Assembly (NCBI GenBank): GCA_014905825.1
Contig: JACGCN010000014.1
Coordinates: 992,001 to 1,056,000, forward strand
DNA from: Lyophyllum atratum
Taxonomy: Eukaryota; Basidiomycota; Agaricomycetes; Agaricales; Lyophyllaceae
Length of the DNA stretch: 64,000 nucleotides
Direction: 5' to 3'
Shown here: positions 42,901 through 55,540 of the stretch, piece after piece
Numbering within the stretch: the stretch's first letter is position 1
How the letters are laid out: each line of letters starts with the position of its first letter
Notes under the pieces: model-generated
The model's database searches: none
The model's input: only the letters and a program-made list of their open reading frames with translations
What the model was told of the DNA's origin: nothing
Program-made: the position numbers and the translations under genes

Positions 42901-43541
42901 CAAGATATCCTCAGCATCACTATCAATCTCGATGACTCCGGGCCCCTTGGACCGCGCGGCAGGCTTAGCGGAGGCGATGGTGTCGGGGAGATCATCATCG
43001 CTGCCATCGGCGGCCTCGAGGATGTGTTTCGGATTGCGAGGGCTGGCATTGGGTCTGCTGTCAGCGTCGTCATCGTCTTCCACTCGGGCCTTGCGGCTTT
43101 GGTGGATGTCGAGTTTCTGCTGTTTCAGTATGGGCTGAGCAATGTTGTCCTTGTCGGTAAGTTTAGATGCAAGCTTTCGCTTTCGAGACTGAGGAATTTG
43201 TGACATAGTGGGATATTGGCTACTCTCAAAGCTCAGCACCGGTTATATACCGTCGTTGCGGGCCACGGCCCACCTTGTGCCTACTACCACTACTATTGAC
43301 CTATGTAGGCTGCGTCGTTTGTGTCTGGCCACGGCATGTGGCTTTCTTTTTGTCTTTTATTCTAGTACAATACGGTAGATTGATGTACAATGTCGTGGTT
43401 ACTGACGCAGGCCATCTCTCATGGCCAAACCCTCGAACCCGCGGGATGGGTGGGGTTTTCAGGAGGGTCTGAGCACTGAGACCCTCACCCGCACCCGCAC
43501 GTACCCACACCCGATACCCGGCGGGTTAGGTGTACCCCTTG
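39929..43541. mobile_element. hAT transposon, copy 2
   Basis: It has the same CAAGGG/CCCTTG ends as copy 1; an extra C precedes the right end near 43537. Confidence 0.75.
40150..43206 (-). CDS. hAT transposase, copy 2 (best-preserved copy)
   Basis: The ATG at 43206 opens MSQIPQSRKRKLASK without the frameshift of copy 1. The BED-finger exon (about 42382-42760) is one open frame. The hATC tail reads through to a stop at 40150-40152. One extra C near 42296 breaks the third exon. Introns are about 50 bp. The protein is a DDE-type cut-and-paste transposase whose catalytic region lies in the TDGWTSPNHKA and AADNASPNN segments. Whether it is active cannot be told, since no single copy is free of indels. 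Confidence 0.8.
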
Positions 43542-44624
43542 CAGAACACTAGCTCAGCAGATGGATATCTATTGCCACAGAGAATGGCACTTCGTCCTCC
43601 CTCAAACAGCCCTCTTACCAGTGACCCTACTGCCTCAAGAGACATCTGGTGTTTCATGAATGTTCCAGTTTTTACAAAAGCCCCCCTCATGGACGCTGCT
43701 CTCAATGCCTTGAGCCACTACGCATACTCCAGATATGGCGGGAAGTTTTGTTGTCTGATTTTGAATGTACGTTGCATGCAAAGACCCCTCTCATACTAGA
43801 CTGACATGTCCGCGTGAATTGCTTCCATGCAGACAGTGCTCAGAATATTATTATTCATTTCAACATGCATACGTGCGTTCCACCCAATTTACTCTTCAGT
43901 CCACTTCTTAACTTATTTCATTGAACAGTGAATGTGATGTTCTCAGCTCCACAAATGGAGGGTCTGAGGTGCTGAAAAACTTTGGAAAGCTTCACGTCTG
44001 TAATGATGTCTGCCTTGGTCTGAAGCTGTCCCCAGTCTAAATTATGTATCACCTTTTTGTCCGGTGGGGTGGTTAGCAGGGCTGGCCGAGCAGAGGAGAG
44101 ATTTACGGAGACAACGACTCAGACACGACACGACACGACATCTTCACAGTTACGACATCACGACATGTAGATTAGATTATATATCTCCTCTACCTCATGT
44201 TCCCATTTTTCTCATGTTCCCCATATTTCACTCTGTTTACTCTACATTTCATTTGCAACTTTTTGAAACATGTAAACTCTTTTTCTTTTTAAATAGCCGT
44301 TTCGAAACGGCCGTTGTGCCAACTCTGAAGTCCCCTAATATCACAATCAAAGTACCAAGCAAAATGAATTTTTGATAGCTTACAATGATGGCGATGCAGG
44401 GGGATTGCATCAGTGGGCAATTCCGGGGCTGACTGAATGGCCCACTGGATTCCATAAGTCACTGATGAGCTTATTTGCGGATTGTGGTACAATCACTGCT
44501 TTGCCAAAGAGAAGTCCTTGCAGCACCTACATATAATGAAATTTCTTGATCATCTAATGGACAATTTGACTCACATGCATGATGATTCCGAGTGGAACAT
44601 TACACAGAATATCCTGCTTTCCAG

Positions 44625-45275
44625 TCACCAGTGGCCTGTACAGCACGTGGAAATAGGAAAGGTGCTATGTTCTGGATTGATTGAGTTCGGGTTGCCAAAC
44701 TTGCGAAGCCGGACAACATTTGGTCCTTTCTTGTGATTGAGCGATGGCTGTAACCATTTCGCTGGAATGGATGTGACAATTGAGAGAAGTTTAAGGTACT
44801 CCGCATGTTTTTGGCAGCTTGCTTGATCTGAGCAGATATATATATGTATATGCTGAGTAGCTGTTCCTTGAAGAGTGAAATAATCACTTACCTCCTTCTG
44901 ATAGTTTTCTTGTGTAATGTAACCGTGAAGTGTTTCAGAAAATATTTTGTACATCGTTGCCAACCACCCTTTCACACAATGACCATCTACGAACCGACAA
45001 AGAGGGTCCAGAAAATTGCTGTGATGGACACTTTTGAGACATTAGCAGCTGGTATCCATGGCCAAAATGCATGCTAGAGGGTTCCACAAGGGCAGTGAAT
45101 TTTTTACATAGAGGTGAATGTCAGCAAGGGTCTGGTCTGCGTCCAACACTGCGTCTGACAGCTTCTTCAAGATTTCGACTTCGATGTCAGCTTGTCGTTG
45201 CCAAACAGTCCCTCCAGATTGTCGTGTTTCTTCTGTAATGCATTGTGTTTCAGTTTCAATAATTCCTTTTCTCAA
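44625..45275 (-). other. Decayed minus-strand exons, copy 2
   Basis: ORFs at 45042-45275 and 44625-44975 repeat those at 22519-23168 of copy 1 (LKKLSDAVLDADQTLADIHL, then GWLATMYKIFSETLHGYI). A donor-like site (GTAAGT on the minus strand) follows the second. Family unknown. Confidence 0.3.
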
Positions 45276-45700
45276 TATAAGGCCTTATATCCTTTTCGAG
45301 CTGTGCTGAGCTGTGTGGCTCTCAGGGCTGACGAAAGTTATCCCTTTCAATTCATTCTATCATTATTGCTCGTACTTATCTTATCTCACCGTACACCAAC
45401 ATATACAAACTCTCATTACCGGTTCACTGGAGTTCACTTTTACCCTCGTACACTCAGTCTGCACTGCGCCGACTCGACCTTCCACGTGCCTCCATGACAC
45501 CCGTTCGTCAAGGGCCCAGATTGGGGATTGGGTTAGACCTCCCTCTATCTGAAGGAGTATGATATCTGACACATACACTAGTCAGTTCTTTGATTTTTTG
45601 CTGAATGGACTGCGATGTGGTGAGCCTAGTCTGGCAGTTGTAAGTATCTGTATCAATAGTCACATAGATGATATGTGAAGAATGGCTCATTTGTCAGGTC

Positions 45701-45898
45701 TTAGACGTTGATGGCACTAGATGGCATTTTTGTAGTGCCTGCCTTGCCCTTGCCCTTCCGGTACATCACGGATCTATCGTCCCAGTGATCATGCATACCA
45801 TCAGGCTTGTCATCATCTTCAGATGGCGGAGCCTGGTAGTAACCTGATTTCGACAGTTTTTTGGTACTTGCCTTGCTTTTTTCCCTTCTCCCTTCCAA
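45701..45898 (-). CDS. Small Lys/Asp-rich ORF, copy 2
   Basis: Sixty-five codons include SGYYQAPPSEDDDKPDG, DHWDDRSVMYRKGKGKAG and a stop at 45701. The mixed charged composition looks like a real protein tail. Copy 1 has the same stretch with two single-base losses (near 23660 and 23710) that break it. Probably a last exon of the same minus-strand gene as the exons at 44625-45275. Confidence 0.3.
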   Translation of the reverse strand: MEGRREKSKASTKKLSKSGYYQAPPSEDDDKPDGMHDHWDDRSVMYRKGKGKAGTTKMPSSAINV

Positions 45899-46815
45899 CC
45901 CGTCACTTCAGTCGTCCCCGACCTCATCAAAATCAAAACCTCAACAAGCCAGCATCACTGCTGTCAGCCTCTCTATTGCTGAATCAATTGTCTTGTAGAC
46001 TGCGATCAGAGATCAGCGGTAGCAGGACTATCGAATGGATCAAATAGATTGAGATTATAGTTAGAGCTTTGAACTAGAAGACGTCCAGTAGGCATTTCAA
46101 ATGAGAGATCTTGAAGACTGAAGCACAGTGGACGGCACTGGCAGCTGTTAACATCTCAGTGCTTCCTTTCTTGTGAATAGATCCAAACTGGAAGTAAACG
46201 AGGAGGTTTGAGACAAAGGGGGGAAATTCGGTACCTGGTATCTGACTGGTAGGTGCAGCGACATCTTGACTGTGGATCTATAGGTGGCTGGACTGGTAGA
46301 CTAGATGTAGATGTCCATGTCTGACACATCTGCGTAGAAAAGGGAGAGGCCATTAGCAGTGCCAGTAGGAGCAGCAGTGCCGTGACAGTGACAGTTGTCT
46401 CATAGAAAATAGAGGTAGAGATGCTGCATTGGCGTTAGGGAAGACCGTTGTATATTTGACTTTGACAGCCTGTGGCTCTGTCTCTGTAAGTCACATGATC
46501 ACTCTAAAGTCGGCTTCTGTAACAAGCAATACACGTGACTCACTTTCAGAACATTACATAGGATGAGAGAAATAACACGACATTACATGGCGGAGATGGG
46601 TGAGAGTGATTCAAGATTATTGATAAGCTCAGTAATAAGTGGAGTGGGTACGTGTACACGTCCTGGAAATGCAGACAATTCGACCATGTTCGTTCTATTA
46701 GAGGTGATCAACATGGTTTTTCATGAAAAACCTCATTCTGAACAGTGATGAGATTGAGATTATAGCAGAGATTGACATATCAGATGACTCACGCAGTACT
46801 TTATCACCCCCCACA

Positions 46816-48462
46816 GAATCCAGGTGGACTCCACTGGAATCCACCGGACTCCAGTGGATTCCACTGGTTTCTACTACATTTCACTTTCAAACTCTAGAAC
46901 CTACTACACTCAATCTACTGGACTCCAGTGGACTCCACTCTACTTTGCTGTTGAAGTGGATTCCACTGGACCTTGTTGTTAAAATCAACTCCAAGTGGAG
47001 TCCAGTGCTTTGCTGTTAAAGTGGATTCTACTAGACTTTGTTGTTAAAATCAACTCCACTCTACTTTGCTGTTAAAGTGGATTCTATTAGACTTTGTTGT
47101 TAAAATCAACTCCACGTAGAGTCCAGTGGACTCCAGTGCACTTTGCTGTTGAAGTGGACTTTACTGTACCCTGTTGTCAAAGTGGACTGGATGAGTGGAC
47201 TCCTACTGGAATCCACTGGACTCTGTAGCTGACTTCCAATACTCACCTCGTGTGGGAAGCTCATGACACGATGCAAAGAGTGTCGTAGTGTCTAGTCGTT
47301 CATTCAAAACCACTAATACAGTTTGGTTAGTAGGATTTGGGTCACTACAAAGGGAGACTCACTGTGAAACCCGCAGTCCTGCTTTGCCTCTCTACCGCAC
47401 GTAACAATTGTCTGCGGCACGGCCTTTGTGCCGCTCTCCATGATTCATGTTGTACATGTCTCACCTTTGGGCAGGAGCATGCTGCAAAATCATGTCCAGT
47501 GAAGCCCCCGAAGGCAAAGCCACGCCTGTATTCCGGATGGTTGGATGGGGACGCCGTTGTGTGTGGGGCTATATTCTTTGAATGAGCCAGATGATAGATT
47601 TTCGAGGAGGAAAAACTTACCAGGCAATTTCAACAACGCACCCCGCAAGGATGGACCAGACAACGAGGTTAAGAGAAGAAAATTGGTACTTTACGAGCTC
47701 GTAGAATATGTCGCCTGGTAAGAGCATCCTTAATTAAACGAATCAGAAAATGGGAATCAACTTGCACACCTTTTGTAGTCGTCGTCATTTTTATTTCGAA
47801 GATCTTCCATTGCTTGAAGCATGAGCAAAGCCAGCCAAGGACATCTGTGATAACAGCAAAGAGATATGAGCTCAATGATGGTGTCCGGCGCTGGTGAGAA
47901 GAGAATCAGTGGAGAGCGAGATTAAGGTTGGCAAAATAGAAGAATTAGTCAAACGTCGGGACCACCCGCAACACTTCCTGTCAAAGGTCGGGCGTTTGAT
48001 GCCATGGGATTAGACAGATTGACTATGGACTCTGGATGTTGATCCTCATTTGTGCAGTCAACTGGCAAATACCGGACATGTGATGTCACGTGCTCGGACA
48101 TTGCGCGCACAAACCTCGTCAAAAATCTCACCCCATGGCCTGAACAAAATGCAAAATCCTGTTGAGGGGGCTTTAGGCATGATACTATTGTGCATTGTAC
48201 TCAATATCTATTGTGTGTTGTAATCCAGTGGACTCCAGTGGAGTCCAACTGAACTCAGTACATACTTCCACTGGAGTCCAGAATCCAGTTAGAATGCAGT
48301 TTCACTGGACTATCAACCAGTGGACTGTGACTGGACTGTGAAGTTGGCTTGAGGCCACTGGAGTCCACTGTGCATGTTTCCGTCCAATCAGCCAATTTCG
48401 CTGGGAGGAGAGTGCACTGGACTCTAGTTGGAATCCAGTGGAGTCTAGTGGAGTCCAACTGG
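46816..48462. mobile_element. Element bounded by TGGAGTCCACTGG arrays, copy 2
   Basis: Arrays at 46816-47222 and 48223-48462 match those at 24706-25115 and 26117-26357, including the 56-77 base higher-order units. Confidence 0.45.
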
Positions 48463-48656
48463 AATATGTGGGAAAGAAAGAACTCCAATTCACCTGCTAA
48501 TGATGATGAGCTCCTGCATCCATCCTTGCTGGCAATAGAGCTTGTCATTAACCTCTTCTATCATGCTTGGGGGTCTTAGTGACAGTCAATGGTCAAGAAG
48601 TCCAAGAATATGTTTAACTAGCCATAACCCATGCTGTGCACGGAGGGTGATGTTGG

Positions 48657-48956
48657 TTTATAGTCGCAAAGGTGCCTCCTCCAACTCATGCTACACCCAT
48701 CAGGGCTGAGGCTTTGGACATCAATGTGACTGGCAACGCAAAGTGCAAGGAAGCTCTAGGAGGAAAGACACCCATGCAAGCTGGGACATTCAAGCCAGCA
48801 GTTCCTAGGAAGCCTCCTGAGAAGTTCGAGATGAAGGAATTCACTGCTATCGCTCAGGCTGAAGAAATCAGTCACCAAAAAGAGTTGGACCTTGCAAGAA
48901 CTAAGAGCCTGTTCAGTAGCCGAATCATTTGGGATCATTTGGGATCATTCATTTAG
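48657..48956 (+). CDS. Unrecognised ORF, copy 2
   Basis: It is identical in translation to the ORF at 26551-26850, which suggests these parts of copies 1 and 2 were read cleanly. No family is recognised. Confidence 0.35.
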   Translation, partial: FIVAKVPPPTHATPIRAEALDINVTGNAKCKEALGGKTPMQAGTFKPAVPRKPPEKFEMKEFTAIAQAEEISHQKELDLARTKSLFSSRIIWDHLGSFI

Positions 48957-48984
48957 ACGTGACATTACATAAGATCACTCTCTC

Positions 48985-49231
48985 ATGCCACCGCTGACCG
49001 AGCACCAATGCTGGCTCACTCGCACAGCCGTTGTTGTGGCGAATACAGTCGTTCTTGCTGCTCACACATATGCTGCCCAATTCTATGATAAATTGCCCCA
49101 CATCCGAAGCATGGGTGCAAGAACTCTTGACTGGGCATCCTGACTGTATCAAAACTGAGCTCGGCATGAGGCTCCATGTCTTCCTCCTCCTAGTTCAAGA
49201 GCTGCGAGTCATAGGTCTCCAGAGTTACTGA
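48985..49231 (+). pseudogene. PIF/Harbinger-like transposase fragment, copy 2
   Basis: It is the same as 26879-27125 and is again cut at the unit junction (49219/49220). The identical break in both copies shows that the truncation came before, or together with, the tandem arrangement. Confidence 0.6.
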
Positions 49232-51075
49232 GGTTTTAATGTTGTTATCAATTTGAGCATCAGCAAATACTATATTGGCTATAACTCCACCAATTCTGGC
49301 CAGATTTAGATGTTCCAAGGCTCAAAATGACGGAACAACACGTGGGTATATGGTGCATATAGTGCAGAGCCACAACCGGTTGCAACCGGTTGCACAACTG
49401 CAAAAAACCGCAACTGAACTGCAGTCTTTACTCTTCCAATTTGCTCCAACTGAACTTAAAGTCCAGTTGCTATCAGTTGCAGTTCAGTTGGGTTGCAGTC
49501 TTTTGCAGTTGTAGCAACTGAACCTTCAAACACTACAAATATGCTGCTTAATTCTCCCCTAGCTTGTCCTACTATGCCTCGTAACAACCCATCTGGTACT
49601 AACCAACACTCTAAGGGATCCCTTCGTGCGTTTTGACTATCTTATGCACCAAATACTTTACTGACCTAAGCATTGAAGTCAAGAATCACCCTAACCTTCC
49701 TCAACTCATCCAGCAACACCTCAACCAAAATGCCCTTCAGAAGGACATTCCAAATCTTCTGCTAGAAGACAACGATATTCAAATCGGGTCCTATTCCGAC
49801 CTAATAACCTCCCGCTGATTATGCTAACATGTCCTTAGCTTACGTTCAGTAGAGAGTATTATCAAGAAATTTTCATGGCGAACAACACGTGAAAGCGGGC
49901 TCACAGAGATTGATAGAGGTGCTGCAATCCTGACTATCATTGCGGAGGACCCATTAGGTTGATGGGGAAGCCGTAGTGTGAAAGAGAAGTTAAGGCTTCA
50001 AGGTTACCATGTTAGTCGGTAAGTCTAGAACAATTCACTATGTCCCATTGGTCCTAACTATTGCATCACTACAGTGAATTCACCAATGCCTTCCAACGAC
50101 AGCATGATCCTGTTGCTGTTGCTGCATGTCATCCCTTGACGCAAAAAGTTCATACTTCAACGCTCTGGTCCACTGGTCCAAATGAGGAGTGGTGCATTGA
50201 TGGGCATGAGAAGTTGGTCGCAGACAGGGGGATTGCCATCTGGGGCATTGTTGATAAGTGGTCTCGCCTAGAGCTTTGTCTTAGGGCAGTTCCCAATGCT
50301 CGAGATACGAGAGTCCCCATCACGTTATACTTATAGACTGTCAAGGAATGTGGTGGTGAGTTTCTTTACTTATGCTGCTATGCGATGCTTATAGTTTGGT
50401 AGGAATGCCATCTGTCGTTGCGGCTGATAAGGGTACTGAACTTGGACCCCTCCTTGCTGCCCAAGGGGTACTACGGTGAGTTATGGTCATGCCTTATGCT
50501 TACTGTATTTTCTAGACTCGTTAACAGACAGCTCTACCTTCCTGATCTCGATATCGAGACGGTGCCACCCTTCAGAACAGTCAAGAGTGTCTACAACATT
50601 ACGCATGAGAGAGCCTGGCGTCCGCTCCTTGAGAATCACCTTTGCAATATTCAGCATGAGTATCACCATGGCCGTGGCTACCATCCCAATGATCTAGTCC
50701 ACAAGTAAGCATATCCCTACCATATTCCATTTACACCAGAGGCAAACATCGAGTGGGTTGAATTTCAACCTCCGTTAGGTCGGTTGGTCAGCGGTTGGCC
50801 CAGACCAACCTCGACCATGGCCAGGAGTCACATCAATGATCGATCCGTCTAATCCCGGTCCGATTCCATCAAGTGCCACGCCCTTCCCGCGAGTAAGAGT
50901 CTAGGCTGTTGAGGCGTGGGGGATGCACGTCATGTCTGATCCGCGACTCCGATTCACGATCACGAGCGGTCGCAATCCTTTGTTCTCGACGCGTCGTGCA
51001 CCATGCACCGCGCACATGTTGTAGAAATACTCAATTTAAAGATTTTGAAGTCCTCCTCTGACTACCATCACTACC

Positions 51076-52650
51076 ATGGCCGACATCTCAATGACTCCCC
51101 CTCCAACCAACGAAGGGGCCGGTCCATCGGGCCTTGGCAAGCGAAAGCGATCCCCGGCGACATCGAAGCCGAGCTCCTCGAGCAAAAGAAACCTCGACGC
51201 GCTGACAATCTTCGACGTAAGAAGCCGCAGAAACCTTCCGATTGGCACCTGAAGCGGGATGCGGTACCAAAGGAGTCGAGGAAGACAAAGGTGCGCGGCT
51301 CGCATGCTCATTGTTCTGCAGATCCAAATCCCCTTTCAGGAAGCACTGGAGCTCCATCTCCGTGTTCTCTGGCGCTTACCAGATCAGAACGCGATCCCTC
51401 CAAAGGTCACAGCCGAAGTCAAGACACCTTTTGCTCGCCGTTTCACCTCTGAAGCGCAGGTGAAGACCTCTGTGATTGCCGGTTTGGACCAGAACTCGGC
51501 GTATATCCAGAGTGCTCGAACAACTTTGGCCAACTTCATGAACTCGCTTGCAGACTCGGGGAGCAAGATTTCTAACAGCATCAAACGCACATCGGAGGAC
51601 AATTTGATTATGATGTTCAGGACAGTGGCATGCCTCGGGCTCCAGCAGTGGGCACCTGACGTCCTAAGTCAAGATCCTGAGTCCTTCTACAATCTGCTTC
51701 ACGAACATATTGCCTTGAAGACATTTGAACAGGTCGCCAGCGCCATGGGCTACGCTCACACGGGGATGAATCTATCCGACGTTCGCAACTTTGCGCTCAT
51801 GCGTAAACTCTATCGAAATTTTGTGTTTTCTTATATGCATAATATCGCCAAAGCGGAGGATAAAAGTCCAGGAGCGTGGCCAAGAGCAATCAGTTGGCTA
51901 CTGTCTATAAACGCCGCATCGAGGTACGTTCTTCAGCTTTCGTTTGAGCTTCACAACTCTTTCTGATCAACCTCGATAGCTTGCTACTGGAAGATTGGAC
52001 GTCTTTATGGCCCAAGGCATGAACAAGCGGATCATTGCTTTGGCTAGCGAGACTGAGGCTCATTCTGATGATGAGTTGACGGCGGAACAAGGCGTCGCAG
52101 CCAGGATATATACTATATCAAAGAGAAAGACAGTCGCTCCGACAAGGTGAAGAAACTTCTTTAGAATGGCTGATAAGAAGCGCCTGGTGATGGCTAAGTC
52201 GAAGAGGAAAAGTCAGAAGTAAGTCATCATCCCGCTATTAAAAAGTCAGTGACTGATATTTCTTTCATCACACAGGCTGGAACGTCGCCGTGAAGATCCT
52301 CCTATGCCGCAGCTATCAGAGCTCACAACACTTCCAAAGAAGGTCCCTATCGATTGGTTCGACCCCACTTATTGGAACAACACCTTGACGGTCCGTGAAC
52401 GCGCCGACTATATTGCAAAGGGAATTTTTATCGCGCTCCCTCTCCCGGAGTTCTGCGAGACTTGGGAGCAGTGTGCGAAGTGGAAGAACTTATCGGAGGC
52501 AGACTTCATGCTTACATATGGTAACGCGGTACTGGACAAGTACAACATTCCCACCGATGAGGAACTGGAACACTTGACCGCTACGATGGGGATACGACAG
52601 ATGAGGGGAGCGGGAGCGGTGGTGAAGATAACTCAGGTGACGAGGAGTAG
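51076..52650 (+). pseudogene. Accessory gene 1, copy 3 (frameshifted)
   Basis: It matches the copy 1 gene, with a missing A near 51187, a missing G near 51871, a missing G near 52100, an extra A near 52155 and a missing A near 52571. The exon with FDPTYWNNTLTVRERADY is open but its acidic tail is read in the wrong frame. Confidence 0.65.
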
Positions 52651-52774
52651 AGCGTAGATTTTTGACATGTTTCTTTTCTTGCGTCGCGCAGGGCGCGTCA
52701 ATATCAACTACCGGATTATTTATTACAAGTCTAATTGTGCCAACTTGAATTGCTACAATAGGTCTTGAGACTAC

Positions 52775-53505
52775 AAACATCGGCAGTCTATGTGTTGATA
52801 TTGACCGTTTTGCGCGCGCATCCCTCAAGCTGATATCGAGTTTCAAACAATCCTTAAGTAAATGCAGAAAGATCTATATAGAATTGCGGTTAGTATTAGA
52901 GATTTAAGGCCGTAGTCTGTTGTCAATATTGACCATCGCGCGCCTGCGTCCCTACTAGTAGAGCTGATATGTAGTCCTAAACAATACTTAAGTGAATGCA
53001 GATAATAGAGAACTTCAACACGTACTCAGATACAAATCTGATGCTCACGCATAGCAGTTGGACTTGCGTTAAAGCTTGCGGCTCTTATGTCTAGTTATAT
53101 AGAAACGCGGTTAGTGAAGAAAATAATATCAACCATCAGTTTTATTTACTACGGGTTTGTCGCAACAATGTGCCAATTGTGTGGCTAGGTCTCGAGATGA
53201 CCATGGACATTCATTAATATTCAGGAAAGACTAAGAACTACGATACCAGTGGATCGACGTCAATGAAGATGGACTTGAGAGTCTAGTGAAGATTCAATGC
53301 GGCAGTCTATTATCGATACTGACCATCACGCGCGTCCTTACTAGTAAAGTTGATATGGAGTTTCAAGCGGTAATTGTGTGAATGCCGAAAAAAAGAACTT
53401 CAACAGTTACAGTCGTTGAATCTGATGCTCACGCACGAAGTTTGGACTTGCGTTGAATCTTGCGGCTCTTGCGTCTATATAGAATCGCGGTCAGTGAAGA
53501 GAAGA
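52775..53505. repeat. Degenerate repeats between accessory genes, copy 3
   Basis: These match 7780-8500 and carry the same G as copy 2 at the site corresponding to 8263. Confidence 0.6.
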
Positions 53506-53752
53506 TTAGTGGATTGATCGAGTGACTACATACTCACAAGTTAGGCAAATCGAGTTGTTTGGTGATGTTGAGACAGGAAACGCGCGAGGCGTGAAAGGTA
53601 TGTCCACTATATCGCGTTTCGCCTGGGCGCACGCTGGACAGCCATCCAGCTTCATGTGAGTTTGATTTCTGTTTACTTTCAACATTCTCACCAAGGAACT
53701 CGACTTATCCCGGATTTCTCTATAGGTGATCTATTTTTACACGTCGAGAGCC

Positions 53753-55250
53753 ATGTCGCAGCCCCTCGCGCCCGACCACGACCGCAAGCTGAATCATCCT
53801 TGCCATTGTCAACCTCTCTCGTCTCCTGGAGACTCCTTTCGATTCAAACACCCGCCTTTAAGCCCTAGGGATGGAATTGACGCTAGGTGCGTCGCCGGCA
53901 CCTTCCTACCAAACACTGACCCCATATGTCTCCCACAGCAACCCCCCGGGAAGCCCCAATCACTGCCAAACCGCTTGACGCCCATGGCTTGCTGCGGTTA
54001 CAGCGTAAGCTCACCCGACGGCACTCGGATCCCCTATCATCTTCCGACTAATCCCAATGACTTCGCCCGCCTCACCACCCTCGTCTTCGACTGATCTCAC
54101 CCAATCGCCTCCACCTCGGTAATCTCGAGTTTACCATCGAACGGAATCCGCACTACGCGTGCAAGGGCGAGGTGAGCAGAAGGTATCTCCTGCGCGAGAG
54201 CAAGACGAACGCAACGCTCAGGTCAGTCCGTTCCTCCTCATCTCCCTTACTTCCTTACTTCCCCTCACATTACATTACATCTCATCCCCCAGCTAACAAC
54301 GCACCTAACGCACCTCCCCTCCTCCGCCTGTGCCCCCGCCGCTCCCCCTCCTCCCGCCCCCACCACCTCCACCTCCACAAACACATTCACCCCCCCTCCC
54401 CTCCCCAAAGGCGAGATCCTCACCGGCATCTCCAACATCCTCTGCTCCCCCTCCTCCCCCGGCATCATAGGCGAACACGACGTCTACCGCGTGCGCCCCA
54501 AGGGCCTCGACCTCTACGGGCCGTACTACGACCAGGAGGAGTTGGAATTTGATCTCCTCGGCGGGCGGGCTGTCTCTTCCAACTCTTCCAAAACCAAGAA
54601 GGGGAAGGGGAAGGGGGATGAGAACGAGGAGAAGCTGGAGAAAGATCTGACCACCCCTTCTGCTCCTCCAAGGAGAGGAAGGGAGAGGGCCCCGACGCAG
54701 TCGTTTGACCGTCACGGCTTCCGTTGGCGTATGGCCCGAAGACGACGGAGACGCTGATTGAGGTGCTGTTTAACCCTGTGAGGACGACGCATGAGGCGAG
54801 GGAGAGCCCGTTTACGGTGTATGTGCCGCCGGAGCCGAGGGGTGCTGCTCATGGTAAGAATGGGGCGAGCAGTGTGGCGAGCTCGCCGGGGGTGTCGTAT
54901 ATTACGTCGCCACGGTCGTTTTGGTGCCACCGCGTCTCCGCCTTTGACCCGCCTCTCCGGCTCGCTCCCCTCCACCCCCGCCCCCGCCCTCGTCATCCGC
55001 GTCCTCCCCCCCCGCCTCTTCTTCCGCGACACCGAGACCGAATTTTTCCTCCTCCTCGTCCACGCCCAAGCCCAAACCAAAGCCGCCGCCCAAGAGAGCA
55101 GGGAGCGCGGGTATCGGCGCCGGGCTTGGGATCATGGGGCTCGGGCTGGGGATGGGCGTCGGTATGGGCGTGGGTTTCGGTGTTAGTAATCATATTAGTA
55201 GTCGGGCTCAAGTCCCATTTTTTGACAACGCCGCCACGCGACGGAGCTGA
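53753..55250 (+). pseudogene. Accessory gene 2, copy 3
   Basis: The sequence is continuous across the target site of the copy-1 insertion (near 54867). From 54724 a single frame runs through TLIEVLFNPVRTTHEARESP and SSPGVSYITSP, confirming that both halves belong together. Indels near 53909, 54221, 54343, 54711 and 54921 break the rest. Confidence 0.4.
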
Positions 55251-55540
55251 GTATATCTGGTCCCAAGCCATGGACGACGCTCTCTGGCAGTACGTCTCCC
55301 TCCCAAGCGTGGCGAGAACAACCTGTCGACGGCGCCACCCACAATGCCCACCACCACCACCGTCCCTTGGCTGCGCCGCCGCTATCGCTGCTGCACGGCG
55401 CAGCGCACTTCTTTTCTTTTTCATTGAACTCTTGCTTGTATCATTAGCTGTCATGCACTAGTTAGACTCGAATATATATTCATCGTTTTCTACTTCGTTT
55501 TACTTCTAAGCTAATAGTCTGCATAGATCCCAAGACCTTA

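Larger units (their letters stand above)
37993..44040 (+). pseudogene. Zinc-ribbon / alpha-kinase-like gene split by hAT, copy 2
   Basis: The layout is that of copy 1: the three CxxC pairs are intact in exon 1 (37993-38295), the alpha-kinase-like motif (HFSLENSGGELVFSDI) lies near 39720-39770, the hAT element interrupts at 39929, and the Cys-containing end stops at 44038-44040. One T is missing near 38788. Confidence 0.55.
27114..49219. repeat. Tandem unit, copy 2 (22.1 kb)
   Basis: This copy is collinear with copy 1 at an offset of 22893 at its start and 22106 at its end. It has many one-base insertions and deletions compared with copies 1 and 3, especially in its first 3 kb, and a few substitutions, some shared with copy 3. 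It lacks the 791-bp element of copy 1. Confidence 0.95.
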